The notes under the pieces are model-generated. The model made no database searches. It worked only from the letters and a program-made list of their open reading frames with translations, and was not told the DNA's origin. From Rhizobium freirei PRF 81 (GTDB taxonomy: Bacteria; Pseudomonadota; Alphaproteobacteria; Rhizobiales; Rhizobiaceae), in contig NZ_AQHN01000096.1 in assembly GCF_000359745.1 (NCBI RefSeq), forward strand, positions 1 to 64,000: a stretch of 64,000 bases of DNA, given 5' to 3'. This document shows positions 35,424 to 43,783 of the stretch, one piece after another. A program made the position numbers and the translations under genes. Numbering within the stretch: position 1 is the stretch's first letter; the number at the start of each line of letters is the position of its first letter.

Positions 35424-36197
35424 TCACTTGCTCTCCTGCGATGCCACTCGAAGTGGCACATTGGCTCCTTCCAAAGCCGCGCGGACGTCGACTGACGGTT
35501 CCTGGTCGGTGATGATAACTTCGAACTCGTCAATGGTGGCCAGGACATGAAGAGCGGTATGATTGAAGCGCTTATGGTTTAAGAGCAGGCAGCGACGCGC
35601 GGCGCTTGCAATCATCGCTCGCTTCGAGCGGACAACGTCATCATCCATATGGTAGACGCGCAATCCAGAAACTGCCGGCGTTGAGATAAAGGCGATGTCG
35701 GCGCTGAGACGCGACAGTGCCTGTTCGGCGACGACGCCGAAAAAACCATTGAACTTCATCGAATAGCGTCCACCGACCGCAATCAGGTTGATCCCTGATT
35801 CCGTCTTGAGCCGATCGATGACCGCCGCATTGTTGGTGATCACCGTCAGCGGCCTCCTCTGTGGCAGCAATTCCCCGAGCACCGACGCCATAGATCCGTC
35901 GTTGACCATCACCGTCATGCCGGGCTCGACGAGTTCAAGGGCGGCCTCGGCCATCCGGCGCTTGGCCTCGCCCTCCTGCTGCTGGCGAAACCGGAAATCG
36001 CTTTCGAAATGGCCTCCTGCCTCGATCGTTGCCCCGCCACGGACCTTGCGAAGCATCCCTGCCTGCTCAAGATCATCCAGATCCCGGTGGATGGTCATCT
36101 TGGATACAGCGAACCGATCGGATAGGTCGTCGAGATCCACCACCCTCTGCGCGACCAACAGGTCCATAATGGCCTGCCTCCGATCATCTCTCTTCAT
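35424..36197 (-). CDS. DeoR/GlpR family transcriptional regulator
   Basis: A 257-residue regulator with an N-terminal DeoR HTH (RRQAIMDLLVAQRVVDLDDL, then FAVSKMTIHRDLDDLEQAG) and a C-terminal sugar-phosphate sensing domain (VMVNDGSMASVLGELL; LTVITNNAAVIDRL; FISTPAVSGLRVYHMDDD). The usual DGGTT of the effector site appears as NDGSM. Such repressors respond to phosphorylated sugars. Its target is not evident; it lies between the SDR/RibD operon and the pntA relic. Confidence 0.86.
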   Translation of the reverse strand: MKRDDRRQAIMDLLVAQRVVDLDDLSDRFAVSKMTIHRDLDDLEQAGMLRKVRGGATIEAGGHFESDFRFRQQQEGEAKRRMAEAALELVEPGMTVMVNDGSMASVLGELLPQRRPLTVITNNAAVIDRLKTESGINLIAVGGRYSMKFNGFFGVVAEQALSRLSADIAFISTPAVSGLRVYHMDDDVVRSKRAMIASAARRCLLLNHKRFNHTALHVLATIDEFEVIITDQEPSVDVRAALEGANVPLRVASQESK

Positions 36198-36420
36198 ATT
36201 TTAGTCCTCCGGCGCACTAATCCGATCCTTTAACATCAAGATCCGCCGCTACAAATCACATGCAAACATCATTTTTCGTTAGTTTGTCTTGCTCTATTCG
36301 ACAACGCCACTGACGCTGCTGGCATACTGGGACACGTGAAGACGCATGATGGCGCGATTGCACCGCTCCATGCATGGCCGAAGGCGCTCATTTTGTAACG
36401 AAACAGGATGGTTTGGGGGT
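36198..36420. other. Intergenic stretch before the pntA relic
   Basis: AT-rich sequence with the probable DeoR promoter. No gene is seen; the minus-strand frame 36294-36506 is antisense to the pntA relic. Confidence 0.3.
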
Positions 36421-36586
36421 TCAAGCGCAAATGTCATCGCCATGGAGATGGTCCCGCGCGTCAGCCGCGCACGGAAGATGGAGGCCTTGTCCTCCATGGT
36501 CAACATCGTGGGCTACCGGGCCGTCATCAAAGCGGGCGCGAATATAGGGCTTCTTCACCGGGCAGATCACCGCAGCGGGCAAGGTG
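36421..36586 (+). pseudogene. pntA: Remnant of NAD(P) transhydrogenase subunit alpha
   Basis: Translation of 36433-36546 gives VIAMEMVPRVSRARKMEALS and then SMVNIVGYRAVIKAG, the highly conserved PntA segment around VPRISRAQ and ANIAGYRAV. After a one-base frame shift at about 36547, the neighbouring frame (36548-36586) continues with GFFTGQITAAGKV, again as in PntA. Nothing recognisable follows or precedes. It is a roughly 55-codon relic of a gene that is about 380-500 codons long, left by deletion or rearrangement. Confidence 0.78.
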
Positions 36587-36691
36587 TTTGGAAAAGGCCT
36601 GTGTCACTGACACCCGGCCTTTTCTCTGCTTATCGCCTTGGAAGGACGATTGTGAACGATGCAGCTTGGTGTTCGCGCTGCTTCAAATCGA

Positions 36692-37558
36692 TCAAACTCT
36701 TGATACGTCTCCGTCGGCCACACAAATCTCGACGAGCATGAGCTGGCGATCCGTCAGGCGCGACGGATAGATTTTTGACAGCTGCTCCTCGTGCATGGGA
36801 ACGATTCGTCGTTCGTCCATACCAACGATTTTGAGCATCTCCTCGGCGGACTCGATCAGACGTGTCTGGCTGCCATTGGCAAGGCCCGGCGGCACAAAGC
36901 AGGGATCGGTGGCGTCCTCACCCGTGAGGTTGCTGTAGGTGTAGATGACGTCGCCGGACAGGACAAACTTGCCGTCTCCACCGCCCGTCTCCACCACCAC
37001 ATATTGCGATCCTGCGGTATGGGTGTCGAATGCCGGATAGACATGAACGCCTGGCACTAGGTTTTCCCGCTCTCCCTCCACCAGTTCCAGGCGGCCTTCG
37101 ATATTTGCCTGGGTCAGATAGAGGATATCCGCCGGATTCAGTCCGGCCTGCAATGAACGGAAGCGCCGACCCTTTGCCAGAATCCACATCCAGGATTCCA
37201 ATTCTTTCTTCTGAATGAAAATCTTAGCATTTGGGAAGAACTTTAGGCCGCCAATGTGATCGAAGTGCGCGTGCGTGAGGATGACATGCGTGACGTCTTG
37301 GGGCCTGATCCCGCATTCCCCGAGAACGATTTCCGGAGGCGTCCAACCGGTAACGCCGATTGAGTTGGCGATCTGGCCTCCGAAATCGGCGACGTCGTGA
37401 CCGGCATCGACCAGAACGACTGCATCTCCTGACTTGATGAGTATGTATGCGAACGGCAGGTTCATCGTGCCCTGATTATGGGCGCCGTAAAAAACCCCGC
37501 TGACCGGGTGCACCGGGCTTCGAGAGTATTCAAGCACCCAGATCGAATGCGTTCCCAT
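36692..37558 (-). CDS. Metallo-beta-lactamase-fold hydrolase, AHL-lactonase-like
   Basis: A 288-residue hydrolase with the zinc motif THAHFDHIGG (residues 95-104), a downstream DTHTAGSQ histidine and the bridging Asp in VLSGDVIYTYSN. Length and the N-terminal VLEYSRSPVHPVSGVFYG resemble N-acyl-homoserine lactonase-type enzymes, which open lactone rings. The start at 37558 follows GGGAGG. It is the last gene of an operon with an aldose-dehydrogenase-like AKR, so cleaving the aldonolactone formed by that enzyme is a sensible hypothesis. Confidence 0.83.
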   Translation of the reverse strand: MGTHSIWVLEYSRSPVHPVSGVFYGAHNQGTMNLPFAYILIKSGDAVVLVDAGHDVADFGGQIANSIGVTGWTPPEIVLGECGIRPQDVTHVILTHAHFDHIGGLKFFPNAKIFIQKKELESWMWILAKGRRFRSLQAGLNPADILYLTQANIEGRLELVEGERENLVPGVHVYPAFDTHTAGSQYVVVETGGGDGKFVLSGDVIYTYSNLTGEDATDPCFVPPGLANGSQTRLIESAEEMLKIVGMDERRIVPMHEEQLSKIYPSRLTDRQLMLVEICVADGDVSRV

Positions 37559-38036
37559 GGTCTTCCTCCCCATGTCCAAGTAGGGACCCTCCACAGCATG
37601 CTGTCGTGTCGAAGGTCGACGTGCCTAAGATGGCGGCCGATCGTTTCAGCTCGATCGCCGCATTTGAAAGCAGCCCCAGCAGGGGTGCATCTGAAACCAG
37701 GACACCGCGCTGCAGGTGCTCCTCCGCCTCGACAAGCAGGCCATCTGCCCGTCCAAGATGGGAGAGTGCGTGGCCCTGCCCCGCGAGACCGCGCAAGCCC
37801 GCAAGCGAGGAACGGACGGATCGCTTTATCTCTGTGGCGCGATTGGCGAGTTCTCCAATCAAGAGGCGCATGCTCTTCTCCCTCAATGCCATATGCATGA
37901 AGGAGTAGATCGCGAGGAGCTCGCCATATGTCCTGACGAGCGCCTCGAGGCATGCGCGCGCCTCCGGCGATGGAACCGAACCCACGAGCGCTTCACAGCG
38001 GAAGCCGCCGAAAACGGTGCCTCCGCTGGCCATCAT
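37530..38036 (-). CDS. Hypothetical helical protein coupled to the AKR and lactonase-like genes
   Basis: A 168-residue protein without a domain that I recognise. It is rich in Leu, Ala, Glu and Arg and probably alpha-helical (for example LVRTYGELLAIYSFMHMALR, and a run around IGELANRATEIKRSVRSSL). Its start overlaps the stop of the AKR gene (ATGA), and its end overlaps the start of the lactonase-like gene by about 29 bp, so all three are translated as a unit. The last 20 residues are encoded by the overlap and may be less constrained. Confidence 0.6.
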   Translation of the reverse strand: MMASGGTVFGGFRCEALVGSVPSPEARACLEALVRTYGELLAIYSFMHMALREKSMRLLIGELANRATEIKRSVRSSLAGLRGLAGQGHALSHLGRADGLLVEAEEHLQRGVLVSDAPLLGLLSNAAIELKRSAAILGTSTFDTTACCGGSLLGHGEEDHGNAFDLGA

Positions 38037-39076
38037 CGTACAGCCGTCGGCAGCGGAGCGTTTGACGGAAGAAGGCTCGCCTCAGTCAAAGCGTCCCAAA
38101 ATGCACCGGGTATTGTCTCGTTGATCGCCTTGACGTTCTGCTCGACTTCCAATGCGCTCTTTGCACCCATGACCAGCGTGGCCACTGCCGGATGCGCATA
38201 GACGAATTGCATCGCCGCTGCAGGCAAGCTCACCGCATATCTTAAGCAAATGCTCTCGATGGCCTTGACCTTTTCGACGACGGCCGCCGGAACCTTGCCG
38301 TAATCGTAAGTGGCCGCGGGACCGCTTACGCCGGTCGCGAGGATCCCGGAATTGAAGATCCCGCCGGCGATCACGGAGACGTTCCGCTGGAGCAACTCGT
38401 CGAACGCGGCCTCAAGCGGGGCATGATTCAAAAGGGTGTAGCGGCCGGCGATCAACGAGCAGTCGATCGGAAATTCACGGGCGACACCCACGACAGACTC
38501 GGCCTCGTTGACACCCAGACCAATGGCCGATACGGCTCCGCTGGAGCGAAGTTCGTCCAGTGCCTTGTAACCGGAGGCCCGCAACTGGTTCCAATAGAAT
38601 TCGCTCTGGTCGCCGTGCCATGCCCGACCAACGTCATGCACGAGAAGAACGTCAATATAGTCTAGGCCGAGGCGCTGTTGGCTGTCTTCGAATGCGCGCA
38701 TCACGCCGTCATAGGTGTAATCGTAGGTATCGAGAAACGGAAGCGGGTCGATCCACTCGATGCCGTAGACGGTCTCTAACTTCTTCGTCCTGCTTGCGGG
38801 CTTCAATACGCGTCCGACTTTGGTGCTTACCACCACGTTTTCGCGCAGCTTGTTCGCCCTGAGGGCATGGCCAAGATAATGCTCCGACTTGCCGAATCCA
38901 TACATCGGCGCGCAATCGAAATAGCGGATGCCGGCCGCATACCCGGCGAGGATGGTCGCTTCGAATTCGTCGTAGGAGACATCGGCGTTGAAGCCAGAGA
39001 GCGGCACTGTGCCTAGCCCAAGCGAAGTTACCTGCACTTTGCTTTTTCCGAGCGGCCTAGTTTCAAGTTCGGTCAT
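38033..39076 (-). CDS. Aldo/keto reductase, D-threo-aldose 1-dehydrogenase-like
   Basis: A 347-residue AKR. Catalytic tetrad candidates are Asp in YFDCAPMYGFGKSEH, Tyr in the same segment, Lys in VVVSTKVGR and His in VLLVHDVG. Relatives oxidise L-fucose, D-arabinose or similar aldoses to lactones with NAD(P). A close paralogue is encoded at 42685-43719. The start at 39076 follows AGGGA; the longer upstream frame lacks a start signal. An ATACCT-repeat operator lies 170 bp upstream. Confidence 0.86.
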   Translation of the reverse strand: MTELETRPLGKSKVQVTSLGLGTVPLSGFNADVSYDEFEATILAGYAAGIRYFDCAPMYGFGKSEHYLGHALRANKLRENVVVSTKVGRVLKPASRTKKLETVYGIEWIDPLPFLDTYDYTYDGVMRAFEDSQQRLGLDYIDVLLVHDVGRAWHGDQSEFYWNQLRASGYKALDELRSSGAVSAIGLGVNEAESVVGVAREFPIDCSLIAGRYTLLNHAPLEAAFDELLQRNVSVIAGGIFNSGILATGVSGPAATYDYGKVPAAVVEKVKAIESICLRYAVSLPAAAMQFVYAHPAVATLVMGAKSALEVEQNVKAINETIPGAFWDALTEASLLPSNAPLPTAVR

Positions 39077-39246
39077 GTGATCATCCCTAGATGTCGATAG
39101 GAGGCGTCGAAGCGATGTAGCTTCCGCCATGCCGTCATTGTTCGGGTAAAGCCCGTGTCCCAAATGCGTGTCATGTCGCCGGCGTCTGCCGCCAACCACA
39201 CCAGAAATGCTTGATGGACCTCCGTGGCCTGACTCCTCAATCGGCA

Positions 39247-39274
39247 AGGTGTAAGGTATAAGGTCATACCTATA
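39247..39274 (-). promoter_or_regulatory. ATACCT-repeat operator (site 1)
   Basis: Read on the minus strand, TATGACCTTATACCT with a following TACACCT gives three ACCT blocks 7 bp apart. On the plus strand AGGTAT (39254-39259) and ATACCT (39266-39271) also form an inverted repeat with a 6-bp spacer. It lies upstream of the AKR-hypothetical-lactonase operon and is shared with four other promoters of region D. Confidence 0.65.
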
Positions 39275-39333
39275 GAGGCAAGCGTTTTTTGCATGCCGCC
39301 ATCCGCATTTTGCGAATTGCTTAAAAATGCCGC

Positions 39334-40290
39334 CTACGCGCAACGGGGCGCGGCAGCTCGTCTCAGCCGATCGTTGATTGCCCTGCCAAGGCCAATCAGA
39401 GGCACAGGGGCGAATGCAATCATGTCACTCGCGCCGGCCAAGGCGTCGGCTTCACTCATGGCGGTGTAGAGGTTGCGGGCAGCTTCCTGAAGGTCACCGG
39501 AAGAAGACAGCGTCAATTGACAGCCCTCGCACTCCGGTCCGAAACCGACCCAGACCATATTGGCGGCAGGACGGTCGACATTCATCTGAACGGCGGCTTC
39601 CGGAGCATAATGGCTCTTTAGCTGGCCTGGTGCCGAGACTTTTTGGGGCCCAGTGTCCTCGTCAATCGGGCCGAGTAAAGCTTCCAGTGCCTCCCGCGGA
39701 ACTGACCCGTGGCGTAGAATGATCGGAGATCCGACCAAAGACAGAATAGTCGATTCCAGGCCGTGATCGCATATGTCTTCTTCCACGATTCCCGAAATCC
39801 GTCCGTCCAACTGGCGGACAACTTCCACGAAGCGGGTCGAGGTGACCTTCCCGGAACGATTGGCTGAAGGCGCTGCCACCGGAAATCCGACGGCCCGGAT
39901 CAGCCGTTGGGCGACACTCGACGAGGGAAATCGGATTGCGACATTTTTCATGCCCGCGGTAACTGCGGTTGCGAGCCCCGCGTCTTCCCGCTTTGGCAGG
40001 AGCAATGTCAGAGGTCCCGGCCAAAAGCTGGCAGCAGCCAACTCTGCCTCCGGATTGAAATGTGCCATCCTGCGCGCCATTTCCACGTCCGAAACGTGGA
40101 TAATCAGGGGATTATGCCGCGGGCGTCCTTTGGCTTCATAGATGCGCTCGATCCCGGCGGGGCTGCTGGCGTCCGCGCCGAGCCCGTAAACCGTCTCCGT
40201 CGGAAACGCGACAACTTCGCCATTTCGCATGAGCCGGGCGGCAGCTTCAATCGCGCTGTCGCTGACGTCAAAATGACGGGTGGTGGTCAT
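39334..40290 (-). CDS. L-threonylcarbamoyladenylate synthase (Sua5/YwlC type)
   Basis: A 318-residue two-domain Sua5 protein: the TsaC-like core with AFPTETVYGLGADA, KGRPRHNPLIIHV, WPGPLTLLLPK, IRFPSS and the SANRSG motif, then a linker (APGQLKSHYAPEA) and the C-terminal Sua5 domain. It makes threonylcarbamoyl-AMP for the t6A modification of tRNA. This is a housekeeping gene, so its position inside a catabolic cluster is unusual; it may mark a chromosomal location or a second copy. Confidence 0.88.
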   Translation of the reverse strand: MTTTRHFDVSDSAIEAAARLMRNGEVVAFPTETVYGLGADASSPAGIERIYEAKGRPRHNPLIIHVSDVEMARRMAHFNPEAELAAASFWPGPLTLLLPKREDAGLATAVTAGMKNVAIRFPSSSVAQRLIRAVGFPVAAPSANRSGKVTSTRFVEVVRQLDGRISGIVEEDICDHGLESTILSLVGSPIILRHGSVPREALEALLGPIDEDTGPQKVSAPGQLKSHYAPEAAVQMNVDRPAANMVWVGFGPECEGCQLTLSSSGDLQEAARNLYTAMSEADALAGASDMIAFAPVPLIGLGRAINDRLRRAAAPRCA

Positions 40291-40350
40291 CTTTTTTCCT
40301 CGCGCTGGTTCTGGAAGGGAGCAGAGATCGATACGACCAAAGCCATTGGC

Positions 40351-40380
40351 TCAGGAGGCCCGGTTCGGCGTGCCTCCTGA
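40351..40380 (-). terminator. Inverted repeat after the RLP operon
   Basis: TCAGGAGGC (40351-40359) pairs with GCCTCCTGA (40372-40380), a 9-bp stem with a 12-nt loop, downstream of the AKR gene ending at 40412. It is a likely end of the importer 4/RLP transcript, although a U tract is missing. Confidence 0.5.
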
Positions 40381-40411
40381 CAGCCTCAACGTCGTCCCCG
40401 CTGAGCCAAAC

Positions 40412-41392
40412 TCAGTTCAAGCCGACTACGCTATGCGGCACGTATGGCTCCTCGAGTTCGCGGACCTCGTCGTCGCTTAGCTTGACGGCCAAGGAAGCGA
40501 CGGCATCCTTCAGATGCTGTAGCTTCGTTGCGCCGATTATAGGAGCCGTCACGCCCGCCTTTGTGTTAAGCCACGCCATCGCAACGAGGGATCGTGGGAC
40601 GTTCTTGTCGTCTGCAATCTTTGCGACGACGTCTACGACGCGGCGATCCGCCTCGTCCGCGTGACCGTAGAACCGAGCGGTGACATTGTCGGTCTCGGAC
40701 CTCAAACTGCTTTCCTCCCAAGGCCGGCTGAGGCGCCCGCGAGCCAGCGGACTGAACGCGATGATCCCCACCCCTTCAGCTTTACAGAGCGGCAACATCT
40801 CCCGCTCTTCCTCGCGATAAAGGAGGTTCATCTGAGCTTGCATCGAAACGAAACGCGACCATCCGGCAGCGTCCGACTTGTAGAGCGCGCGCGCAAATTG
40901 CCATGCGTAACAATTGCTGGCTCCGATGTAGCGAACCTTGCCGCTTCGAACGAGATCGGTCAGCGCTTCCAGCGTCTCTTCGATCGGGGTCGAATTGTCC
41001 CAGAAATGAATTTGGTAGAGGTCGATGTAGTCGGTCGCCAGCCGCTTGAGGCTGGCCTCAGCCTCCGCGATGATTGCCTTGCGGGAAAGTCCGACCGCAT
41101 TCGCTCCGTTGCGCATCTTGCCGTAGACCTTGGTGGCAATGACAACCTCATCACGCTGCACCATCTCCCTGAGCAGCTTGCCGATGATCTCCTCGCTGGT
41201 GCCGTCCGAGTAGGCATTGGCCGTGTCGAAGCAGTTTATGCCCTGTTCGAGTGCCTCTTTGATAAATGGCCTACTGTCGTCTTCGGACAAGGTCCAAGCA
41301 TGGTTGCCGCGATCGGCGACGCCGAAACTCATGCAACCAAGAACCAGTTGCGAAATTTTGAGACCTGACCGGCCAAGCCGACGATATTCCAT
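40412..41392 (-). CDS. Aldo/keto reductase, YajO/Tas-like
   Basis: A 326-residue AKR with Asp and Tyr in CFDTANAYSDGTSEE, Lys in VIATKVYGK and His in LYQIHFWD. The C-terminal cofactor region is PIIGATKLQHLKDA. It differs in sequence from the two aldose-dehydrogenase-like AKRs of the cluster. It starts 3 bp after the RLP gene and is therefore part of the importer 4/RLP operon. Probably reduces a ketone or aldehyde intermediate or oxidises an alcohol; direction unknown. Confidence 0.85.
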   Translation of the reverse strand: MEYRRLGRSGLKISQLVLGCMSFGVADRGNHAWTLSEDDSRPFIKEALEQGINCFDTANAYSDGTSEEIIGKLLREMVQRDEVVIATKVYGKMRNGANAVGLSRKAIIAEAEASLKRLATDYIDLYQIHFWDNSTPIEETLEALTDLVRSGKVRYIGASNCYAWQFARALYKSDAAGWSRFVSMQAQMNLLYREEEREMLPLCKAEGVGIIAFSPLARGRLSRPWEESSLRSETDNVTARFYGHADEADRRVVDVVAKIADDKNVPRSLVAMAWLNTKAGVTAPIIGATKLQHLKDAVASLAVKLSDDEVRELEEPYVPHSVVGLN

Positions 41393-41395
41393 CTG

Positions 41396-42688
41396 TCATC
41401 TTCCTTCTGATACGGTTTTAGAGCCGAACTTGGCGAGCGACTGCGCCAGCTCTGGATGAGATTTGGCATATTCATGGAGATCGATTCCGGCGACCGCGGC
41501 ATCCCAGGCCGCACGAACCGCTCTGACACCCGCCGACGGCCCGCCGGGATGGCTGACGACGCCACCACCACAAAGGTAAAGGTGGTCAAGCGTCTGCTCC
41601 GTCCTTCGATAGGTCTCAGGCGCCTGTCCACCCCATTGACCCGAACAAACGACCGGTAACGGGCGGTCGGCATCACTGAAGATCGGTTTCTGGAGATCAT
41701 GGAACGACTGAACGAAAGACGCGTCCGGCTCCCAGTATTTGGCGGCAATGCCGTTGATCTGGAATTGGTCGACGCCGAGAAGTCGCCAAAGCTGTTGGTA
41801 GACCGAGAAATCGAACCCAAGACCAGGATGTCGGGTGAGAAGATCCCAGCCGTTGCGATGGGCGTGCAAGACAAGGGACGACCGCCGACGCAGGAACAGA
41901 AAAGCGCCCATGCCGATCGAATTGATGTTGATGACAGCGGCGTTTCCACCCTCGCGCACGACCAGGTCGTGCTTGCGAACCATCTCGTCGGGATCGACGT
42001 CGGAAATGCCGAAGGCATACATCACCTTCTTGCCGGTGCGCTGCTCCTGATCCCGGATGATCGGCATGATCGCTTTCACCCGCGCCTCCAACGAGGAGTA
42101 CGGTGGCGACATCAGTTTCTCGTCGTCCTTGATGAAGTCGACACCGGACGCGACGAGTTCAGCAACCACCTGCGCCGTTTCGTCCGGGGTGAGGCCGAGC
42201 GCGGGCTTGATGATCGTGCCGATGATTGGCCTATTGTAGACGCCTGTCAGACGCCGGGAGCCTTCGATCCCAAATTGAGGCCCCGGGTAGACGCCTTCAA
42301 ACTCTGGAGGCAGCTGCAGGCCGATGACCCTCAGCCCGGTGAATTCCTTGATCGACCAGACCCCGCCCAATGCAACCGTGGTGACTGCCGCGAGGTCAGT
42401 TCCGACAGCCTCCAGGGGATAGGCGATTGTTGTCTCCGCTCGGTTGAAGACTTCGCCCGCTGCAGGGAGCGAGGGAACCTCAACAGAGTCCAGTTTCTCG
42501 AAAGCGACCACGCGCGCGGCCGCGCGCGCCTTCAGTTGCGGCGTCTCTCCGGGCAGGTCAACAAATGTACCCGTCGACTGGTCGCTTCCGATCTTGACCG
42601 CCAAGGCCTCAGCGCTCCCGGCGGTCTCAATCCGATAGGTGACCAGAATGTCCGAGGGCCTGCGCTGAGCCAGATCCATCGCTATCAT
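41396..42688 (-). CDS. RuBisCO-like protein (form IV), putative sugar-acid-phosphate decarboxylase/hydrolase
   Basis: A 430-residue protein with the RuBisCO large-subunit fold. Retained are the Lys of IIKPALG (K161), the metal-site sequence KDDE (187-190, carbamylated Lys plus Asp/Glu), His-Arg in LHAHR (277-278), loop-6 Lys317 and the glycine phosphate site CGGG. Lost are the second Lys of TIKPK (Ala163), the His of the loop before loop 6 (NG at 312-313) and SGG (SGQ at 349-351). It is therefore not a CO2-fixing enzyme. Relatives in rhizobial apionate clusters decarboxylate or cleave 3-oxo-isoapionate 4-phosphate. It overlaps the AKR gene upstream by 4 bp; ATG at 42679 is an alternative start. 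Confidence 0.88.
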   Translation of the reverse strand: MIAMDLAQRRPSDILVTYRIETAGSAEALAVKIGSDQSTGTFVDLPGETPQLKARAAARVVAFEKLDSVEVPSLPAAGEVFNRAETTIAYPLEAVGTDLAAVTTVALGGVWSIKEFTGLRVIGLQLPPEFEGVYPGPQFGIEGSRRLTGVYNRPIIGTIIKPALGLTPDETAQVVAELVASGVDFIKDDEKLMSPPYSSLEARVKAIMPIIRDQEQRTGKKVMYAFGISDVDPDEMVRKHDLVVREGGNAAVININSIGMGAFLFLRRRSSLVLHAHRNGWDLLTRHPGLGFDFSVYQQLWRLLGVDQFQINGIAAKYWEPDASFVQSFHDLQKPIFSDADRPLPVVCSGQWGGQAPETYRRTEQTLDHLYLCGGGVVSHPGGPSAGVRAVRAAWDAAVAGIDLHEYAKSHPELAQSLAKFGSKTVSEGR

Positions 42689-43719
42689 GCCTCCGGAACT
42701 GGCGCGGCTTCAGGGATGAGGCCGGACGACTTCAGGTCGGCCCAGAACGCAGCCGGAACCGGCGTCGAGATCGCGGCGACGTTTGCGGCGACGTGTTCGG
42801 GCGCCAGCGCTCCCTGAACCACCGCGGTCACTGCAGGATGTGCGTAGACAAATTGTGTCGCTGCAGTCGCAAGCGAGACGCCATGGCGCTCGCAGACGGC
42901 TTCGAGCGCCTCGACCTTGCGGACGATCGCTTCAGGCGCGGGCTGGCAATCGTAGGTGCGGGTGGTTGTCATCGACTTGCTACCCTCGGCGAGGATGCCG
43001 GAGTTGTAGATGCCAGCCGCAATGATACCGATGCCGCGACGCTGCATTTCTGGATAGAAATGATCGAGAGCGCCGTGGTTGAGCAGGGTGTAGCGCCCGG
43101 CGACCATGGAGCAGTCGAGATCAAATTCCTCTGCCACCTGCAGGACCGACGCGGTTTCATTGACGCCGAGGCCGATGGCCTTCACGGAGCCTGTGCTGCG
43201 CAGCTCGTCACACGCCTTGTAACCGCTCGATCTCAGCGCCGAAAGGTGGGTGCTATACGCCTCGCGGTGCCATTCGCCGCTCACGTCGTGGAGATAGAGG
43301 ATGTCAATGTGGTCCATACCCAGGCGCTGCTGGCTATCTTCGAAAGCGCGCATGATGCCGTCATAGGAATAGTCGTAGTCATCGACGAATGGCAGCGCCT
43401 TCACCCAGTCGATGCCGTAAAGGCTCTCGGCGCGCTTTGCGCGGCTTTCCGGCTTGAGTATCCGCCCCGCCTTGGTGCTGACCACGACCTTGCCGATGAG
43501 ATCGTTGTTGCGAAGGACATGGCCGAGGGAATGCTCGGACTTTCCAAGGCCGTAAAGGGGCGCGGTGTCGAAATAGCGGACACCCAAGTCGTATGCCTTG
43601 AGGACGACCGCCTCGAAAGTCTGGAAGCTCACATCGACATTGCACCCGCCGAGCGGCGAGGTACCCAGCCCTAGCGAGGTCAGCGTCACATCGGTCTTTC
43701 CAACTTTTCTCTTCAACAT
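42685..43719 (-). CDS. Aldo/keto reductase, D-threo-aldose 1-dehydrogenase-like (paralogue)
   Basis: A 344-residue AKR with YFDTAPLYGLGKSEH, VVVSTKAGR and LYLHDVSG as catalytic segments. It shares long stretches with the 38033-39076 protein (DGxMRAFEDSQQRLG; AIGLGVNE; AGRYTLLNH), so the two are paralogues with probably related sugar substrates. It lies between the binding-protein gene of importer 4 and the RLP gene. Start at 43719 follows AGGAT; its stop overlaps the RLP start. Confidence 0.86.
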   Translation of the reverse strand: MLKRKVGKTDVTLTSLGLGTSPLGGCNVDVSFQTFEAVVLKAYDLGVRYFDTAPLYGLGKSEHSLGHVLRNNDLIGKVVVSTKAGRILKPESRAKRAESLYGIDWVKALPFVDDYDYSYDGIMRAFEDSQQRLGMDHIDILYLHDVSGEWHREAYSTHLSALRSSGYKACDELRSTGSVKAIGLGVNETASVLQVAEEFDLDCSMVAGRYTLLNHGALDHFYPEMQRRGIGIIAAGIYNSGILAEGSKSMTTTRTYDCQPAPEAIVRKVEALEAVCERHGVSLATAATQFVYAHPAVTAVVQGALAPEHVAANVAAISTPVPAAFWADLKSSGLIPEAAPVPEA

Positions 43720-43747
43720 GATGGTCGATCCTATTTCCCTGGTGTAA

Positions 43748-43774
43748 GGCGGACGGCCGTATGGGCCGTCCGCC
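43748..43774 (-). other. Strong intercistronic hairpin after the binding-protein gene of importer 4
   Basis: GGCGGACGGCC (43748-43758) and GGCCGTCCGCC (43764-43774) form a perfect 11-bp stem with a 5-nt loop between the binding-protein stop (43784) and the AKR start (43719). It may protect the upstream message or attenuate transcription into the RLP genes. Confidence 0.6.
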
Positions 43775-43783
43775 GTTGTCCGA

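Noticed and set aside
36294..36506. Minus-strand frame of 70 residues
   Set aside because: It is antisense to the pntA relic and has no independent support.
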